Shown here in pieces: positions 55,624 to 64,000 of a stretch of DNA of 64,000 nt (its first letter is position 1; every line of letters starts with the position of its first letter). The stretch comes from Paraphaeosphaeria minitans. Its lineage: Eukaryota > Ascomycota > Dothideomycetes > Pleosporales > Didymosphaeriaceae. The notes beneath the pieces are model-generated. The model was not told the DNA's origin and did no database searches. It saw only the letters and a program-made list of their open reading frames with translations. Location: positions 372,001 through 436,000 of the forward strand of contig WJXW01000013.1 of assembly GCA_015832175.1 (NCBI GenBank), given 5' to 3'. A program made the position numbers and the translations under genes.

Positions 55624-56605
55624 TTAGTTGCCCTTGCGACCCTTGTGGTAACGACGTTGATTTTTGCGTCCTTTATGGTGAGGCGCACGAGACTCAAGCT
55701 CAGTTTCGTCCTCATCGTCCTCATCATTTTGCTCAGCATCGTCCTGGTCCTCGTCCTCGTCGACTTCGCGCTTTTGCTGCTTTTGCTGCTTTCTGCCCTT
55801 GTGGTGAGGCGCACGAGTCTCAAGCTCAGTTTCGTCATCAGTATCGTTCTCATCATCGTCCTCAGCATCGTCCTCGTCCTCGTGGACTTCACGCTTTTGC
55901 TGCTTTCTGCCCTTGTGGTGCCTGAACAGCAAGTTAGTGATATTTTAACCAGGTAGATAAGTAGGCGGAATTATGCATCTTCGCTATAGAAGCAGAGATG
56001 CCAACTTCGTCCCTTGGCATCACGTACGGGTCACGGGTCTCGATCTCGATGTCGCGCTGCTGCTTGCGCCCTTTGTGGTGCCTGGATAACAGCAAAGTCA
56101 ATGAAGAGACCCCAAGCAGGAGAGTTAGGTAAAGGTGGTTGTCTAAGCCGTCCGAGGCGGTTCAACACACACATCACACCGTGAAGGTACGTACGGGTCA
56201 CGAGCATCAATCTCGATGTCGCGCTGCTGCTTGCGCCCTTTGTGGTGCCTGGAGGACAGAGAAGTCAATAAAAAGATCCCAAGCAGGAAGTTTAGGTAAA
56301 GGTGGTCGTTTAAACAGTCCGAGGCGGTTCAACACACATCACACTGTGAAGGTACGTACGGGTCACGGGCATCGATCTCGATGTCGCGCTGCTGCTTTCG
56401 GCCCTGCTGCATATCAGCATCTGTTGAATGAGTATGAGCTTGTATCTCATACCTTGTGGTGTGGATCCCTCGCGTCGATAGCGATGTCGGAGCGTCCGTT
56501 CACGACATTACGAGCAGCCACAGCAGCATCGCTCAGGGAGTTACCGCCAGTAACGACGTAGGCACTGGTGGCTCCGAGCAGGAGGGCGACGATAGCGAAT
56601 CTCAT
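55624..56605 (-). CDS. Secreted repeat protein with HHKGRKQQ units (putative peptide precursor)
   Basis: A 200-aa protein in five exons: 56453-56605, 56360-56403, 56195-56248, 56028-56081 and 55624-55921. It starts with a signal peptide (MRFAIVALLLGATSAYVV). The rest is a repeat array. The motif HHKGRKQQ, or close variants, occurs six times plus a final YHKGRKGN. Basic units alternate with acidic spacers: DIEIDARDP in the first units, and longer Asp/Glu runs (about 25 residues) in the last exon. KR follows the unit twice in the last exon (QQKREV), and RR precedes the final unit, so Kex2 cleavage is possible there. Exons 3 and 4 are both 54 nt, phase 2 at both ends, and flanked by near-identical introns, so they arose by duplication. 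The layout recalls precursors of secreted peptides, either Kex2-processed repeat proteins or cationic peptides with acidic pro-segments. Function unproven. Confidence 0.75.
56028..56403 (-). repeat. Tandem exon-intron duplication inside the repeat-protein gene
   Basis: Introns at 56249-56359 (111 nt) and 56082-56194 (113 nt) align end to end with roughly 85% identity by eye. Both contain GTCCGAGGCGGTTCAACACAC and AGGTAAAGGTGGT on the plus strand. The exons they border differ by only a few bases. The duplicated unit is about 165 bp. The outer introns (56404-56452 and 55922-56027) do not match them. Confidence 0.88.
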
Positions 56606-57724
56606 GTTGAAAGAAGTTTAGCGTATGTGTGAAAGAACGTAACGAAGAAACTGGTCCTGCCGAATGAACCAAATGAGGGGATGAGAGTGAATGAGCAGAT
56701 TTGAGTACGATCAACGCCTACCGAGATGGCCTGACCGACTGACGGAGGAGTTTATATTCTGGCTCCCCCTCCTGTTAGGCTGAGCACCTCTCATCGCTTG
56801 TGCTCCTGAGACGCAACGCGAACGCATTGACACGGACCTACGAACGAGCCTCAGGACCAGTACACACGCACTTCCATTTCGATCCTCATTCAAGACAAGG
56901 CTGTCACGCCCGGTAGGGAAACAGACAGCGCCTCAGAGCAAGACCAAGTGGGTATCAAGTTTCCAATGCTGACTACTCGAGGGTGCCATTGGCTGGGCAC
57001 GTTCCATTCTAGGCCAAGGTCGGTACGGATGGCTGGCATTGCGGCAGGAACATGTAAAAGAAAGACCATCAAACTGTCGCTCTAGCCACAGGTTGGCAAT
57101 GCTGCTGATTTGGGATTGTCCATCCCAGTCCATAATACTCATATACTGAAACAAAGCTTGTCTGCAGTTCCCGTTGTTGATTGGCCGCCAGTAGCGCATG
57201 CAAAATGCCGCTGTAGCAAATGGGCGGGATAGACGCCGTCTCGGGAAAGTCTTGTCACTTGTTCGGTGTCAGGATGCTTGTTAGAGCCCCGTGTGCACGA
57301 TCTTCAAGATCAAACGGTGGTGAGGAACGTTGAGACGATTTAGCGCGCTTTTCCAAACATCCTCGCTACACCCACCAACCACACCTTTATACAGTGCTTG
57401 TGTATGGCTCGTGTTGCCTTGCAAAGCTTGGCCTGCGCCGCGTTGCCTCATGAGCTTCGCCTCTCCGCAACTTACGGCTATCTCTACCACTCGGAGCGAC
57501 GCCGCGTCCAGCTTCGGGATAAGCGATGCGCTTCACTGTCTGAGGTTGTCGCCGCGTCTCCAGGCTTCTATTATGCTCCGCCTTTTCTGCCTGACATTCT
57601 CCTCCTACATCCTCACTCTTCAGCGTTGACCGCATTCTTCCTGTTTCCTTCGCATCTCGCTGGCCGAATCTAGTATAATTGGTTTCTTTTCTACCTAATC
57701 CCCTTTTGAATCTCGATTTGCACG
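56606..57724. promoter_or_regulatory. Divergent intergenic region of repeat-protein gene and UstYa gene
   Basis: This 1.1-kb gap holds both promoters. Open frames on either strand (for example 56933-57199 minus and 57330-57629 plus) show no family resemblance. The C/T-rich stretch before 57725 resembles a fungal core promoter. Confidence 0.5.
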
Positions 57725-58626
57725 ATGCAGACCAATATCGCCACCGTGGAGAAGCAGACACAGGACGATGTCGAGTATGACGACTTCAGTTCACAAGATG
57801 GGGAGACGACATCATTCCTCAACAGGGATCTTATCAAAGAGACTGCGAGGAGGAAAGGAATGACCTACCTCCTGTTAGCCAATCTCTTTATGTTCACGAT
57901 GTCCATGTTGACATTGATCTGCGCTATATACTCCCAGAGATCGCAGTCCACGTACTCCGCAGCTAGACTGATGGACGAGTTTGGAGTCTTCTGTACGTCA
58001 AGCAGTTCCACTTACCACATCTCAGTGCTTGGCTTACCTCCGACAGCGCCGGCCATGAACGTTGTCGAGTACAAAGAAGTCGAGTTCAAGCTCCCCAGCC
58101 CTGTCAACTCGTCCAAGTATGTTGGTGTGTCCCAGGAGGTCAACAATGCTTGGTTGGACATAGCATATGTTCCTGACCAGATGGTCTCTGTGGATGACTT
58201 TCCGAAGCTCAAGAAGCCTATGGACTCTGTTAAAGTCAAGGATCCAAAGTCTGACGAGACAGGATATCGTGTGGGTCTTGAGGTATTCCACCAGCTGCAG
58301 TGCCTCAACCTCCTGAGGATGGCCACTTACCCGGAACACTACACGAAGCTTCAGTCGGATGAGGCAAGCAAGCCCGAGGATGTGCGGGCATACTTGAGTA
58401 AGCGATATTAAAGATCTTTCCATTAATACTGGCTAACCTCATTCGAGACCACTGTGTAGAGATCCTCCGCACTAAGCTCATGTGCGCTTCCGATGTCAGC
58501 GTCTTCACCTACCACGCCATGCCCGGCCAGCAAGCGCCAATGCCGGACTACGATTCGAAACATGTCTGCCGAAACTTCGACAAGATCAAGCAGTGGGCGA
58601 CAGACAATGCGATGCCAGCTCTGTAG
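57725..58626 (+). CDS. UstYa/DUF3328 family oxidase-like membrane protein
   Basis: A 283-aa single-span protein of the UstYa family, whose members catalyse oxidative cyclisation of RiPP peptides and modify other secondary metabolites. The span is about residues 47-69 (MTYLLLANLFMFTMSMLTLI), with a short cytosolic N-terminus. Family marks in order are YKEVEFK, a NNAWLDI tryptophan block, EVFHQLQCLNLLRMATYPEH (first metal motif), NHCVEILRTKLMCASDVSVF (second motif) and HVCRNFDKIKQWA at the C-terminus. Exon 1 is 57725-58397 and exon 2 is 58448-58626. The 50-nt intron (GTAAGC, GCTAAC branch, CGAG acceptor) gives AYLNHC. Both HxxHC motifs are altered: HQLQC (189-193) and YLNHC (223-227). It is divergent from the repeat-protein gene. 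Confidence 0.85.
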
Positions 58627-59412
58627 ACGTATCGAGCACATTCAGCTTCAGGGGAACTTACTCTCCGGTCCCCCACAACCCGCGCAGGCTAGGAGGATCG
58701 CCATATCACCACAGAGAACAGCATGGAAGTCTGATCATCCGCTACTGGAGACGCGGCATATAGCGAACGGAAGAATCTGGAACGCAATAACTTAGCCAAA
58801 CGACTCATTTGATACCCAACCCTCAATATACTAATCTTTTTTCATCCTACTGATGTTTCCTTGTGCAACCGTATGACAACACTTGCCTCCCTTGCTTGTA
58901 ATATCCGATGCTCCGCACCTACCATGCTTATGTGTTTATTACCGATACCATTTCCCGATCATCGTTTTACAGTTTCCGTTTCTAGAGACGCGAGTAGGCC
59001 AAGATGTAAGTACTACACTTGGCGTTCAGCAGGCACGTTTCAAACGCGACATATTGACAAACGTCGCAAGAAACTTAGATACAATAGGTTAGTGGAGTAT
59101 CACGTATGGATACGATCTCCGGATCTTTCCTGCCCGGGCAAGTCACTCGCGAGGTTGAGTAGGTCATGACATTAGTCCGCATAAGCTTCATTCTCTGTTT
59201 ATTTCTTAAGGTCTTGGTACGAGGGATCCGAAAGGGCGACCCTCGAGCTGGAATGCCTAGTCCAGGGCGGGACATATCAGTGCTCATGCGTCTGTATCAA
59301 TTCTTCTTATTCATATTCATGTTCTCTGTTTCTCCCAGACTATTGTATGTGTGTACAGTAACGGACCTCGTCCAAGGAGTGTTCCATGGTTTTGCAACTC
59401 TGCGTCTATGCC
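58627..59412. other. Intergenic, no gene seen
   Basis: Convergent 3' flanks of the UstYa gene and the small secreted gene. No motif or repeat is evident. Confidence 0.5.
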
Positions 59413-59898
59413 TCAACACTGCGAGTGTTAGTGACGCTTGTACAACCAGGTGTGTCTTCGTGCAATGTCTGTCTGAAAGCGACTGCAGGCAACTTACAGC
59501 CAGCGTTGGCGATGCGCACCCGCCCTGCGTTTGGTGGAAGCAAGCCAGATTCAAGAAGTATTTGTACTCGCACAACTACCTACGTCAGTCCATGAGCTTC
59601 GAAGGTGCCATACGCGGGTATTATCTTCTTCCTCTCCTTGCCTGTACTAACGGCTTCGTCTTTGACTCACCTCCTTAGCATTCATCTGTCCAGCCGGAAT
59701 GATGGCCTGCTGGCAGCTGCATGGCAACTTCAAAGCGGGCGTGGGTTCCTTGTGTAGGTTGTGATGGCGCGTCTTCGTTGCACTTGCTGTAGGCGCGGGG
59801 AGGACGGACGAAAGTGCGGGGGTAACGGCTTCGACCTTTGCCCATGGGAAGGGTGATGCGGCGACGGCGCTTGCGAATACGAGGAGAGAGAAACGCAT
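59413..59898 (-). CDS. Small secreted cysteine-containing protein
   Basis: Exon 1 (59671-59898) is well supported. It encodes a signal peptide (MRFSLLVFASAVAASPFPWA), a Pro/Ala/Thr-rich stretch and LPCSCQQAIIPAGQMNAKE, ending at a GTGAGT donor. The rest is a best guess: exon 2 at 59498-59566 (ending LACFHQTQGGCASPTLA) after a 104-nt intron with acceptor GCGAG, then a two-codon exon 3 (TGT TGA) after a 79-nt intron with an ACTAACACTCGCAG end. This gives 100 aa with five cysteines. The CxC followed by a later GGC block resembles a known type of small fungal secreted protein. It lies about 800 bp from the UstYa gene, tail to tail. Function unknown. Confidence 0.5.
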
Positions 59899-60576
59899 GG
59901 TGAGAGTGGATGACTGAGACAAAGGATATCAATTGAATTCAACAACGGGCTTCTGACGGAAGACGATTGTGAAGCTATGTCAAACGACGCAAAAATGGAT
60001 TAGCCACGCTGCCTGGCCGCAGGTGGTATGTATGCCATTGTCTCCATTCAGCCTCCATCTAGCGGACCGTGTGTCTCCGTATATGAGCAATTACGGCTTC
60101 TAGAGCCAAGAGGCCACGGGCGTGCTATGTACGCGTGGTTTAATCTACGCACATACGATCGTGCATTGGGAACGAGGATTATGGATGCCGTTATATAATC
60201 CGGATAAAGAGCTGCATCGCCGAGTCGGAACGGATGGTTGGATCGCAGCACTTCATTGGACGATCAGGATCTCGGAAGACGGCAAGAAGAACATAGAAGG
60301 TAGAAATAGCACAGCAGATGCCAATGGCAGTTCATCAAAGGTGCGATAGTGGGTATGGCGTGGTCTGATCCCGGTGTCGCGAACGCAAAACCGTACGGTA
60401 TACAAATGGCACAAGATGCGGCTCACTCCGTTAAAAAAAAATCCGAATCCCATTTCCAGGAACCGGTTACGCTTCAGAGATGTTAGAAGAGCGTGTACTG
60501 ATCCTGGTGGGCATGATACGCCTTCATGAACTGATTGATAAATTAAAAGTCTGTTGAAAAACATAGAGGAGCACAA
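59899..60576. other. Intergenic, no gene seen
   Basis: Upstream of the secreted gene and of the decayed gene. No coding signal is found. Confidence 0.5.
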
Positions 60577-61740
60577 GTGACAAAAAACGGGAATTCGCCA
60601 TTTGTCACCAGAATGCAGACGCACAAGTGTGCGACACGAACAAAGCATTGGAAAGGGCCTCAGGGATGCCGGGCAACAGTTCCGAGAGATCAGGCTGACG
60701 ATACGACTTTCTGTGTCAGTGATCATCAGAAAGACTATTGGCAGGAGCCATATTTCTGTTCTGTACGTTGTGAGATCAAACATTCAGACACAGCTGACAT
60801 TTTGCGCAGAGTCGTCACTGCCTACGTTGACAACACAACTGCTAGCGACGTCAAGCTAATCTCGGATTTCCAACGAGACGACGCCGACCTAACCCTGATT
60901 TCCATTTTCAGTAAAGCCAAGTACACGGACGTTGTTGATGACCCCCTGTTTAATGCTCACAACAACTCCTTTACGAAGGGAAGCAATGGCAAGAACTTCT
61001 CCACACCCACCACTGATCTTTTAGTCCTAGGCTGCACGGAACAGTAGCAACTTTGCAACACCGCAAACACGAAGTGCACCAAATTGACCGGGCTATACGC
61101 TGCCTTGAGGACTGTCGAGAACGGCGATTTCCCCTAACAAGCTGGCATTTTCCGCGTCATATGGAAGGCGGCATGGTAAATGGTTCTCCAATGGGCAACG
61201 ACTATCCTAGGTAGTTTGCTGCTGCTTGCGCAATATTCCGTCTTTACGATGAAATCGACCACTTCGTCTCCGCTACCGCCCAGCTAGTGGATACAGGAGG
61301 CGCACAGCCTGCACAACCTATCACTTGCCGTTCTACAGCGTCGCGTCAACGAATTCTCGTCACTGGAGATTTCGATATACGTCCTGGGCGCAAATCTATG
61401 CAACATAACAATGCAACAACGGATCCGCACGAGCTCCACATTTGTCAGCTCCAGAAAATACGCTCTACAGCACATGTGAGCGTCAGTGTGCTCGGTATGT
61501 GTGTGATACTGGGTGTAGGATCAATCTTAATTTTGCTTGACTGGACGCTCATACAGCAGGTACGTATCCCAAGAGGACCGCGAAACCATCTAACATAAGC
61601 AGATATTCTGGTTCCGTTCTGTTACCCACTATAGCCAAGCGAAGAAGGCAGACTGGCAGGCAACAGGAATGTTGCAGCTGCATTGACAAACCCTGGAGGC
61701 GAGAACAGTGGGTCCGTGGAACGTGAGTAATTACTTGTCC
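60577..61740 (+). pseudogene. Decayed gene for a fungal multi-span membrane protein
   Basis: Several segments match one uncharacterised ascomycete membrane-protein family. These are a Cys-rich lumenal part (FCVSDHQKDYWQEP, then DDPLFNAHN), the block LVLGCTEQ followed by QLCNTANTKCTKLTGLYA, a late segment QKIRSTAHVSVSVLGMCVIL ending in a span, and ADWQATGMLQLH followed by QTLEARTVGPW. The frame is broken by TAG at 61045-61047 inside the CTEQ-QLC block, TAA at 61135-61137 and TGA at 61684-61686. The last fits a CGA-to-TGA change, since arginine is normal there. An intact intron (GTACGT at about 61561 to AAGCAG near 61604) still links two segments, so the gene was once spliced normally. The true start is not clear and may lie before 60577. 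Confidence 0.7.
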
Positions 61741-61950
61741 CGGTCCTGGTAGAGCAAGGGAGGAATTACCTCGGGCTAAGCGTCAAGCACAGTTTCCCCG
61801 AGCATGGCAGTTTGAAACGCGATGGTTCAGACTATAGCTTGAAGGCGATGGACAAAGGTGGGCAGTATTCGGCCATATTGGTCGCAATACCCATTGAAGC
61901 GTTGGCGAGCGCATTAAAGTCGTGAATGGAAAAAGTCGGGAGAACGCGCT

Positions 61951-62946
61951 TCATTCTTTCTTCAACTCGGGAGGTGGTACAGAGTATCTTGAGAACTCTT
62001 CCTCGCCCTTCATGTGTTCGATCTTGGTGTCAATTCGATGCATGCAGCTCCATTCGTCCAGATATAGCTCTTGCACAAGGTTGACGCTGCCAAAGAACTT
62101 CTCGCCGATCCCAGAACCAGGTAGATCGGGGTTGAGCTTGAATGCTCTGCTGCTCCCATGCGAGGAGCTGTGATTCTCAAAGCGTCCTAAGCTTTCTATT
62201 GCCCACATAATCTGCTCATTCGTAATATAGTGCTCCCTCAGCCGTTTACGACGAATCTGTTTCCTCATTTCTACCTCAGCAAGGGCTCGGGGCTTGGGAT
62301 AATCGTCCGCCGTCAGATGTTCGCGATTCGCGATTCGCTTCTTGTTTATTTCCATGATCTTCTCGCTTTCTGCTTCCCATCTCGCTCTAAGGAAACATAG
62401 AAGGGCTTCCTCGCGAAAAAATCGGGTAAGCGTGGGCCGCCAGTTGAACTCGATCTGTCTCGTTGCGATATCGATGGATAAGCCGGAGAGCTCTGTATCA
62501 TTGACCATATTGCCAATCCGTACTGTGTAGTTCGGCATCTCTGGCTTCCACTCCTTGACGTTGCTTTCCCATCTCTCCATGATCCTGTTGTATTCCTTCT
62601 TTCTCCCGCCAGCGATTTCGCTTTTCTTGCGATGATCTTGGAAGCACACCAGTGTCTTATCTTTGTCGTCGTTCTCTAGCTGAAATCCAGGCACAAATCG
62701 CGCGAACGAGGTAGGCACTTCGGGGCGCTTGCTCTTTCCACCAAGATTGTATTTCTCCAAGTGAAAGTCTATATACGTATTTCGAAGGGCTGTGTCGGTG
62801 AAGACCTGTTCGGTGTAGGCTCTAAATTGCGACGATACGTTCCGGCATACAGTCCAAAGGTGTGTGAGATCGGTGTGGTAGGTGAGGATGCGGATCCACA
62901 GCTCGGGCGGGAGCGAGGGACACTGCGGAGTGCGCGTTTTTTTCAT
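61951..62946 (-). CDS. F-box domain protein
   Basis: An intronless gene of 331 aa starting MKKTRTPQCPSLPPELWIRI. The F-box is at residues 10-45 (LPPELWIRILTYHTDLTHLW, then TVCRNVSSQFRAYTEQVF). The rest is charged and helical with no leucine-rich or WD repeats (HRKKSEIAGGRKKEYNRIME, MRKQIRRKRLREHYITNEQ). The F-box suggests SCF ubiquitin ligase membership. Many such genes in filamentous ascomycetes are lineage-specific, and this one sits in a gene-poor region with pseudogenes. The start is the first ATG before the F-box. Confidence 0.7.
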   Translation of the reverse strand: MKKTRTPQCPSLPPELWIRILTYHTDLTHLWTVCRNVSSQFRAYTEQVFTDTALRNTYIDFHLEKYNLGGKSKRPEVPTSFARFVPGFQLENDDKDKTLVCFQDHRKKSEIAGGRKKEYNRIMERWESNVKEWKPEMPNYTVRIGNMVNDTELSGLSIDIATRQIEFNWRPTLTRFFREEALLCFLRARWEAESEKIMEINKKRIANREHLTADDYPKPRALAEVEMRKQIRRKRLREHYITNEQIMWAIESLGRFENHSSSHGSSRAFKLNPDLPGSGIGEKFFGSVNLVQELYLDEWSCMHRIDTKIEHMKGEEEFSRYSVPPPELKKE

Positions 62947-63400
62947 ATTAGGCTTTTATCAGTGTGAAATACATACAGCGTGTTTCAGCCAGGATCGTGG
63001 TCCTGAAGCCGCATTGCAGAATGTTGAATACTGCTCGCCGTGCTCGGTACTGCATGGGGCGTGCCGGAAGGATGACGAATACAGCGAGTCATACATTGAT
63101 TATGTAATTTGTATCATGAATAAGTGTCTTTCTAGCCTCTGACATGGACCATGTTTATGACTATCGCTTCATCCTCAGCTCTATCGACAAATGATGTTAG
63201 GGATGCTCAGCCACGATGACCTTCCTAACACTGCCTGCAAATTCATGATCTCTCCAGGCCTCCGTTCATAGATGAGTTTGAAGTCGCTTATCCAGCACAC
63301 CCGACATGAGGACAACTTGCACAAATGATGTCATCAATGACATGATTGAGAGTGGAACCGGGCAAAACATCTGTTATGCCCCATTATACTCTACTATCTT
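62947..63400. other. Intergenic, no gene seen
   Basis: Divergent gap between two F-box-type genes. It is more AT-rich than average, with no gene signal. Confidence 0.5.
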
Positions 63401-64000
63401 TTGGTTCGTCCTTGGCTGGATGGAAAAGACGCTCCCAAAGTTAGGCCTGTGGCGAAAGGTGAGCTGACAAGAACAACTCCTCCAGCGCGTGTAAGGCGAA
63501 AGTGCGTCTTAAGCATCTCATCGGCAGAGTCGACACAGCCGAGGACACATGCGCAACTCGAAATCTTGCTTTTCCGACTCCCGACCGAGCTTCGCAACCA
63601 GATCATTGCAGAGTACGGTACATGAGTTACGAGGAGATTTGCCTCTATCGGATAGATGGCCAACTACGTGCATGTGGTCACCGAGGGCTACTCTATCAAG
63701 TGGTTGGAAGATGGCCTCTAGACCTGCTTTCCTTCTAGTAACATGTCGTAAAGTGTAAGAGCTCAAGCAGTATCTCAGCTAACCTAACCATTGACAGCTA
63801 TACTAAAGTGGTACCTGTATTGTACTTCACTCCGATATGCTGTTTTCAGTCGTCAACAGACTCATTGTCTTTCTCTGCTTCAGTTCTTCCGCAGTGCGTC
63901 AGTCTGCTCTCTGCGATCAGAATGGGCAGACTACAGGACGCCTTTCCCACGAGGTGTCTGGGCCTCACGGAGCCGGACGGACGGTTGCTTTGGTGCAGGG
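63401..64000 (+). pseudogene. F-box-like gene, frame broken, runs off the window
   Basis: The segment LEILLFRLPTELRNQIIAEY is the usual opening of a large fungal F-box-like family. The expected continuation (VHELRGD, then SRPAFLLVTCRKV) is in the next frame. The break is at TACGGTAC (63614-63621), where one extra G would explain it. After CRKV a GTAAGA donor (about 63756) and a CATTGACAG acceptor (about 63799) lead to YTKVVPVLYFTPICCFQSST, then ASVLPQCVSLLSAIRMGRL, in open frame to the window end. The beginning is unclear; a start at 63421 with a small intron is one option. Either a real frameshift or a sequencing error explains the break, so pseudogene status is provisional. Confidence 0.5.

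Noticed and set aside
56933..57199. Open frame between the repeat-protein and UstYa genes
   Set aside because: There is no leader, motif or splice support. It could be a tailoring gene of the cluster only if transcripts show it.
60577..61740. Heavy repeat-induced point mutation
   Set aside because: The stretch is not strongly AT-rich, and only one of three stops clearly fits a C-to-T change, so I call it ordinary decay with RIP unproven.
1..64000. tRNA and rRNA genes
   Set aside because: I looked for A-box/B-box patterns (GGTTCRANNCC) outside coding exons and found none with a foldable partner. A covariance-model scan would be decisive.

Overview
The window is nuclear DNA from a filamentous ascomycete (Pezizomycotina). 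The evidence is short GT-AG introns, mostly 45-120 nt and often with CTAAC/CTGAC branch sites, small intergenic gaps, and fungal-specific families (GH95, GH1, fungal MFS sugar porter, NuA4 Eaf7, UstYa/DUF3328, MAK32, HPP). Gene content and dispersed CTAGACTACC/TAGGTACCTA motifs suggest a Dothideomycete, but that placement is inference. I see no rRNA, tRNA, transposon or CRISPR. Gene models were built by hand from frame, splice signals and family motifs.

Layout. 0-5.5 kb: a secreted protein, an HPP membrane protein and one doubtful gene. 5.7-12.5 kb: conserved housekeeping genes, namely CDP-diacylglycerol synthase (-), an ATRIP/Rad26-like checkpoint protein (+) and a mitochondrial PPR protein (+). 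12.9-19.7 kb: a sugar-use module of GH95 alpha-fucosidase (-), MFS sugar porter (+) and GH1 beta-glucosidase (-). Neither hydrolase has a signal peptide, which suggests import first and hydrolysis inside. 20.3-24.9 kb: a nine-exon full-size ABCB exporter (-). 26-36.5 kb: a Q/G/Y-rich glycine-zipper protein, a TTC27/Emw1 TPR protein, a carboxymuconolactone decarboxylase-like protein, a MAPEG protein, Eaf7, and a gamma-tubulin complex protein divergent from Eaf7. 37-44 kb: an F-box protein, a small secreted 8-Cys protein, a LolT/Egt2-like PLP enzyme, and a secretory-pathway membrane protein. 45.9-54.1 kb: a pseudokinase, cyclase-associated protein CAP, a MAK32-like pfkB protein, a small complex-I-like protein, and mitoribosomal protein mL44.

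54-64 kb is accessory DNA. It holds an ADP-ribosylglycohydrolase relic, a secreted protein built from repeated HHKGRKQQ units encoded by duplicated exon-intron units, a divergent UstYa/DUF3328 gene, a small secreted Cys protein, a decayed membrane-protein gene with three in-frame stops, an F-box protein, and a broken gene running off the right edge. The repeat precursor beside UstYa recalls fungal RiPP loci of the ustiloxin/dikaritin type. However, the repeats lack the usual aromatic core, and both UstYa HxxHC motifs have lost one histidine. This is the best candidate here for an undescribed system.
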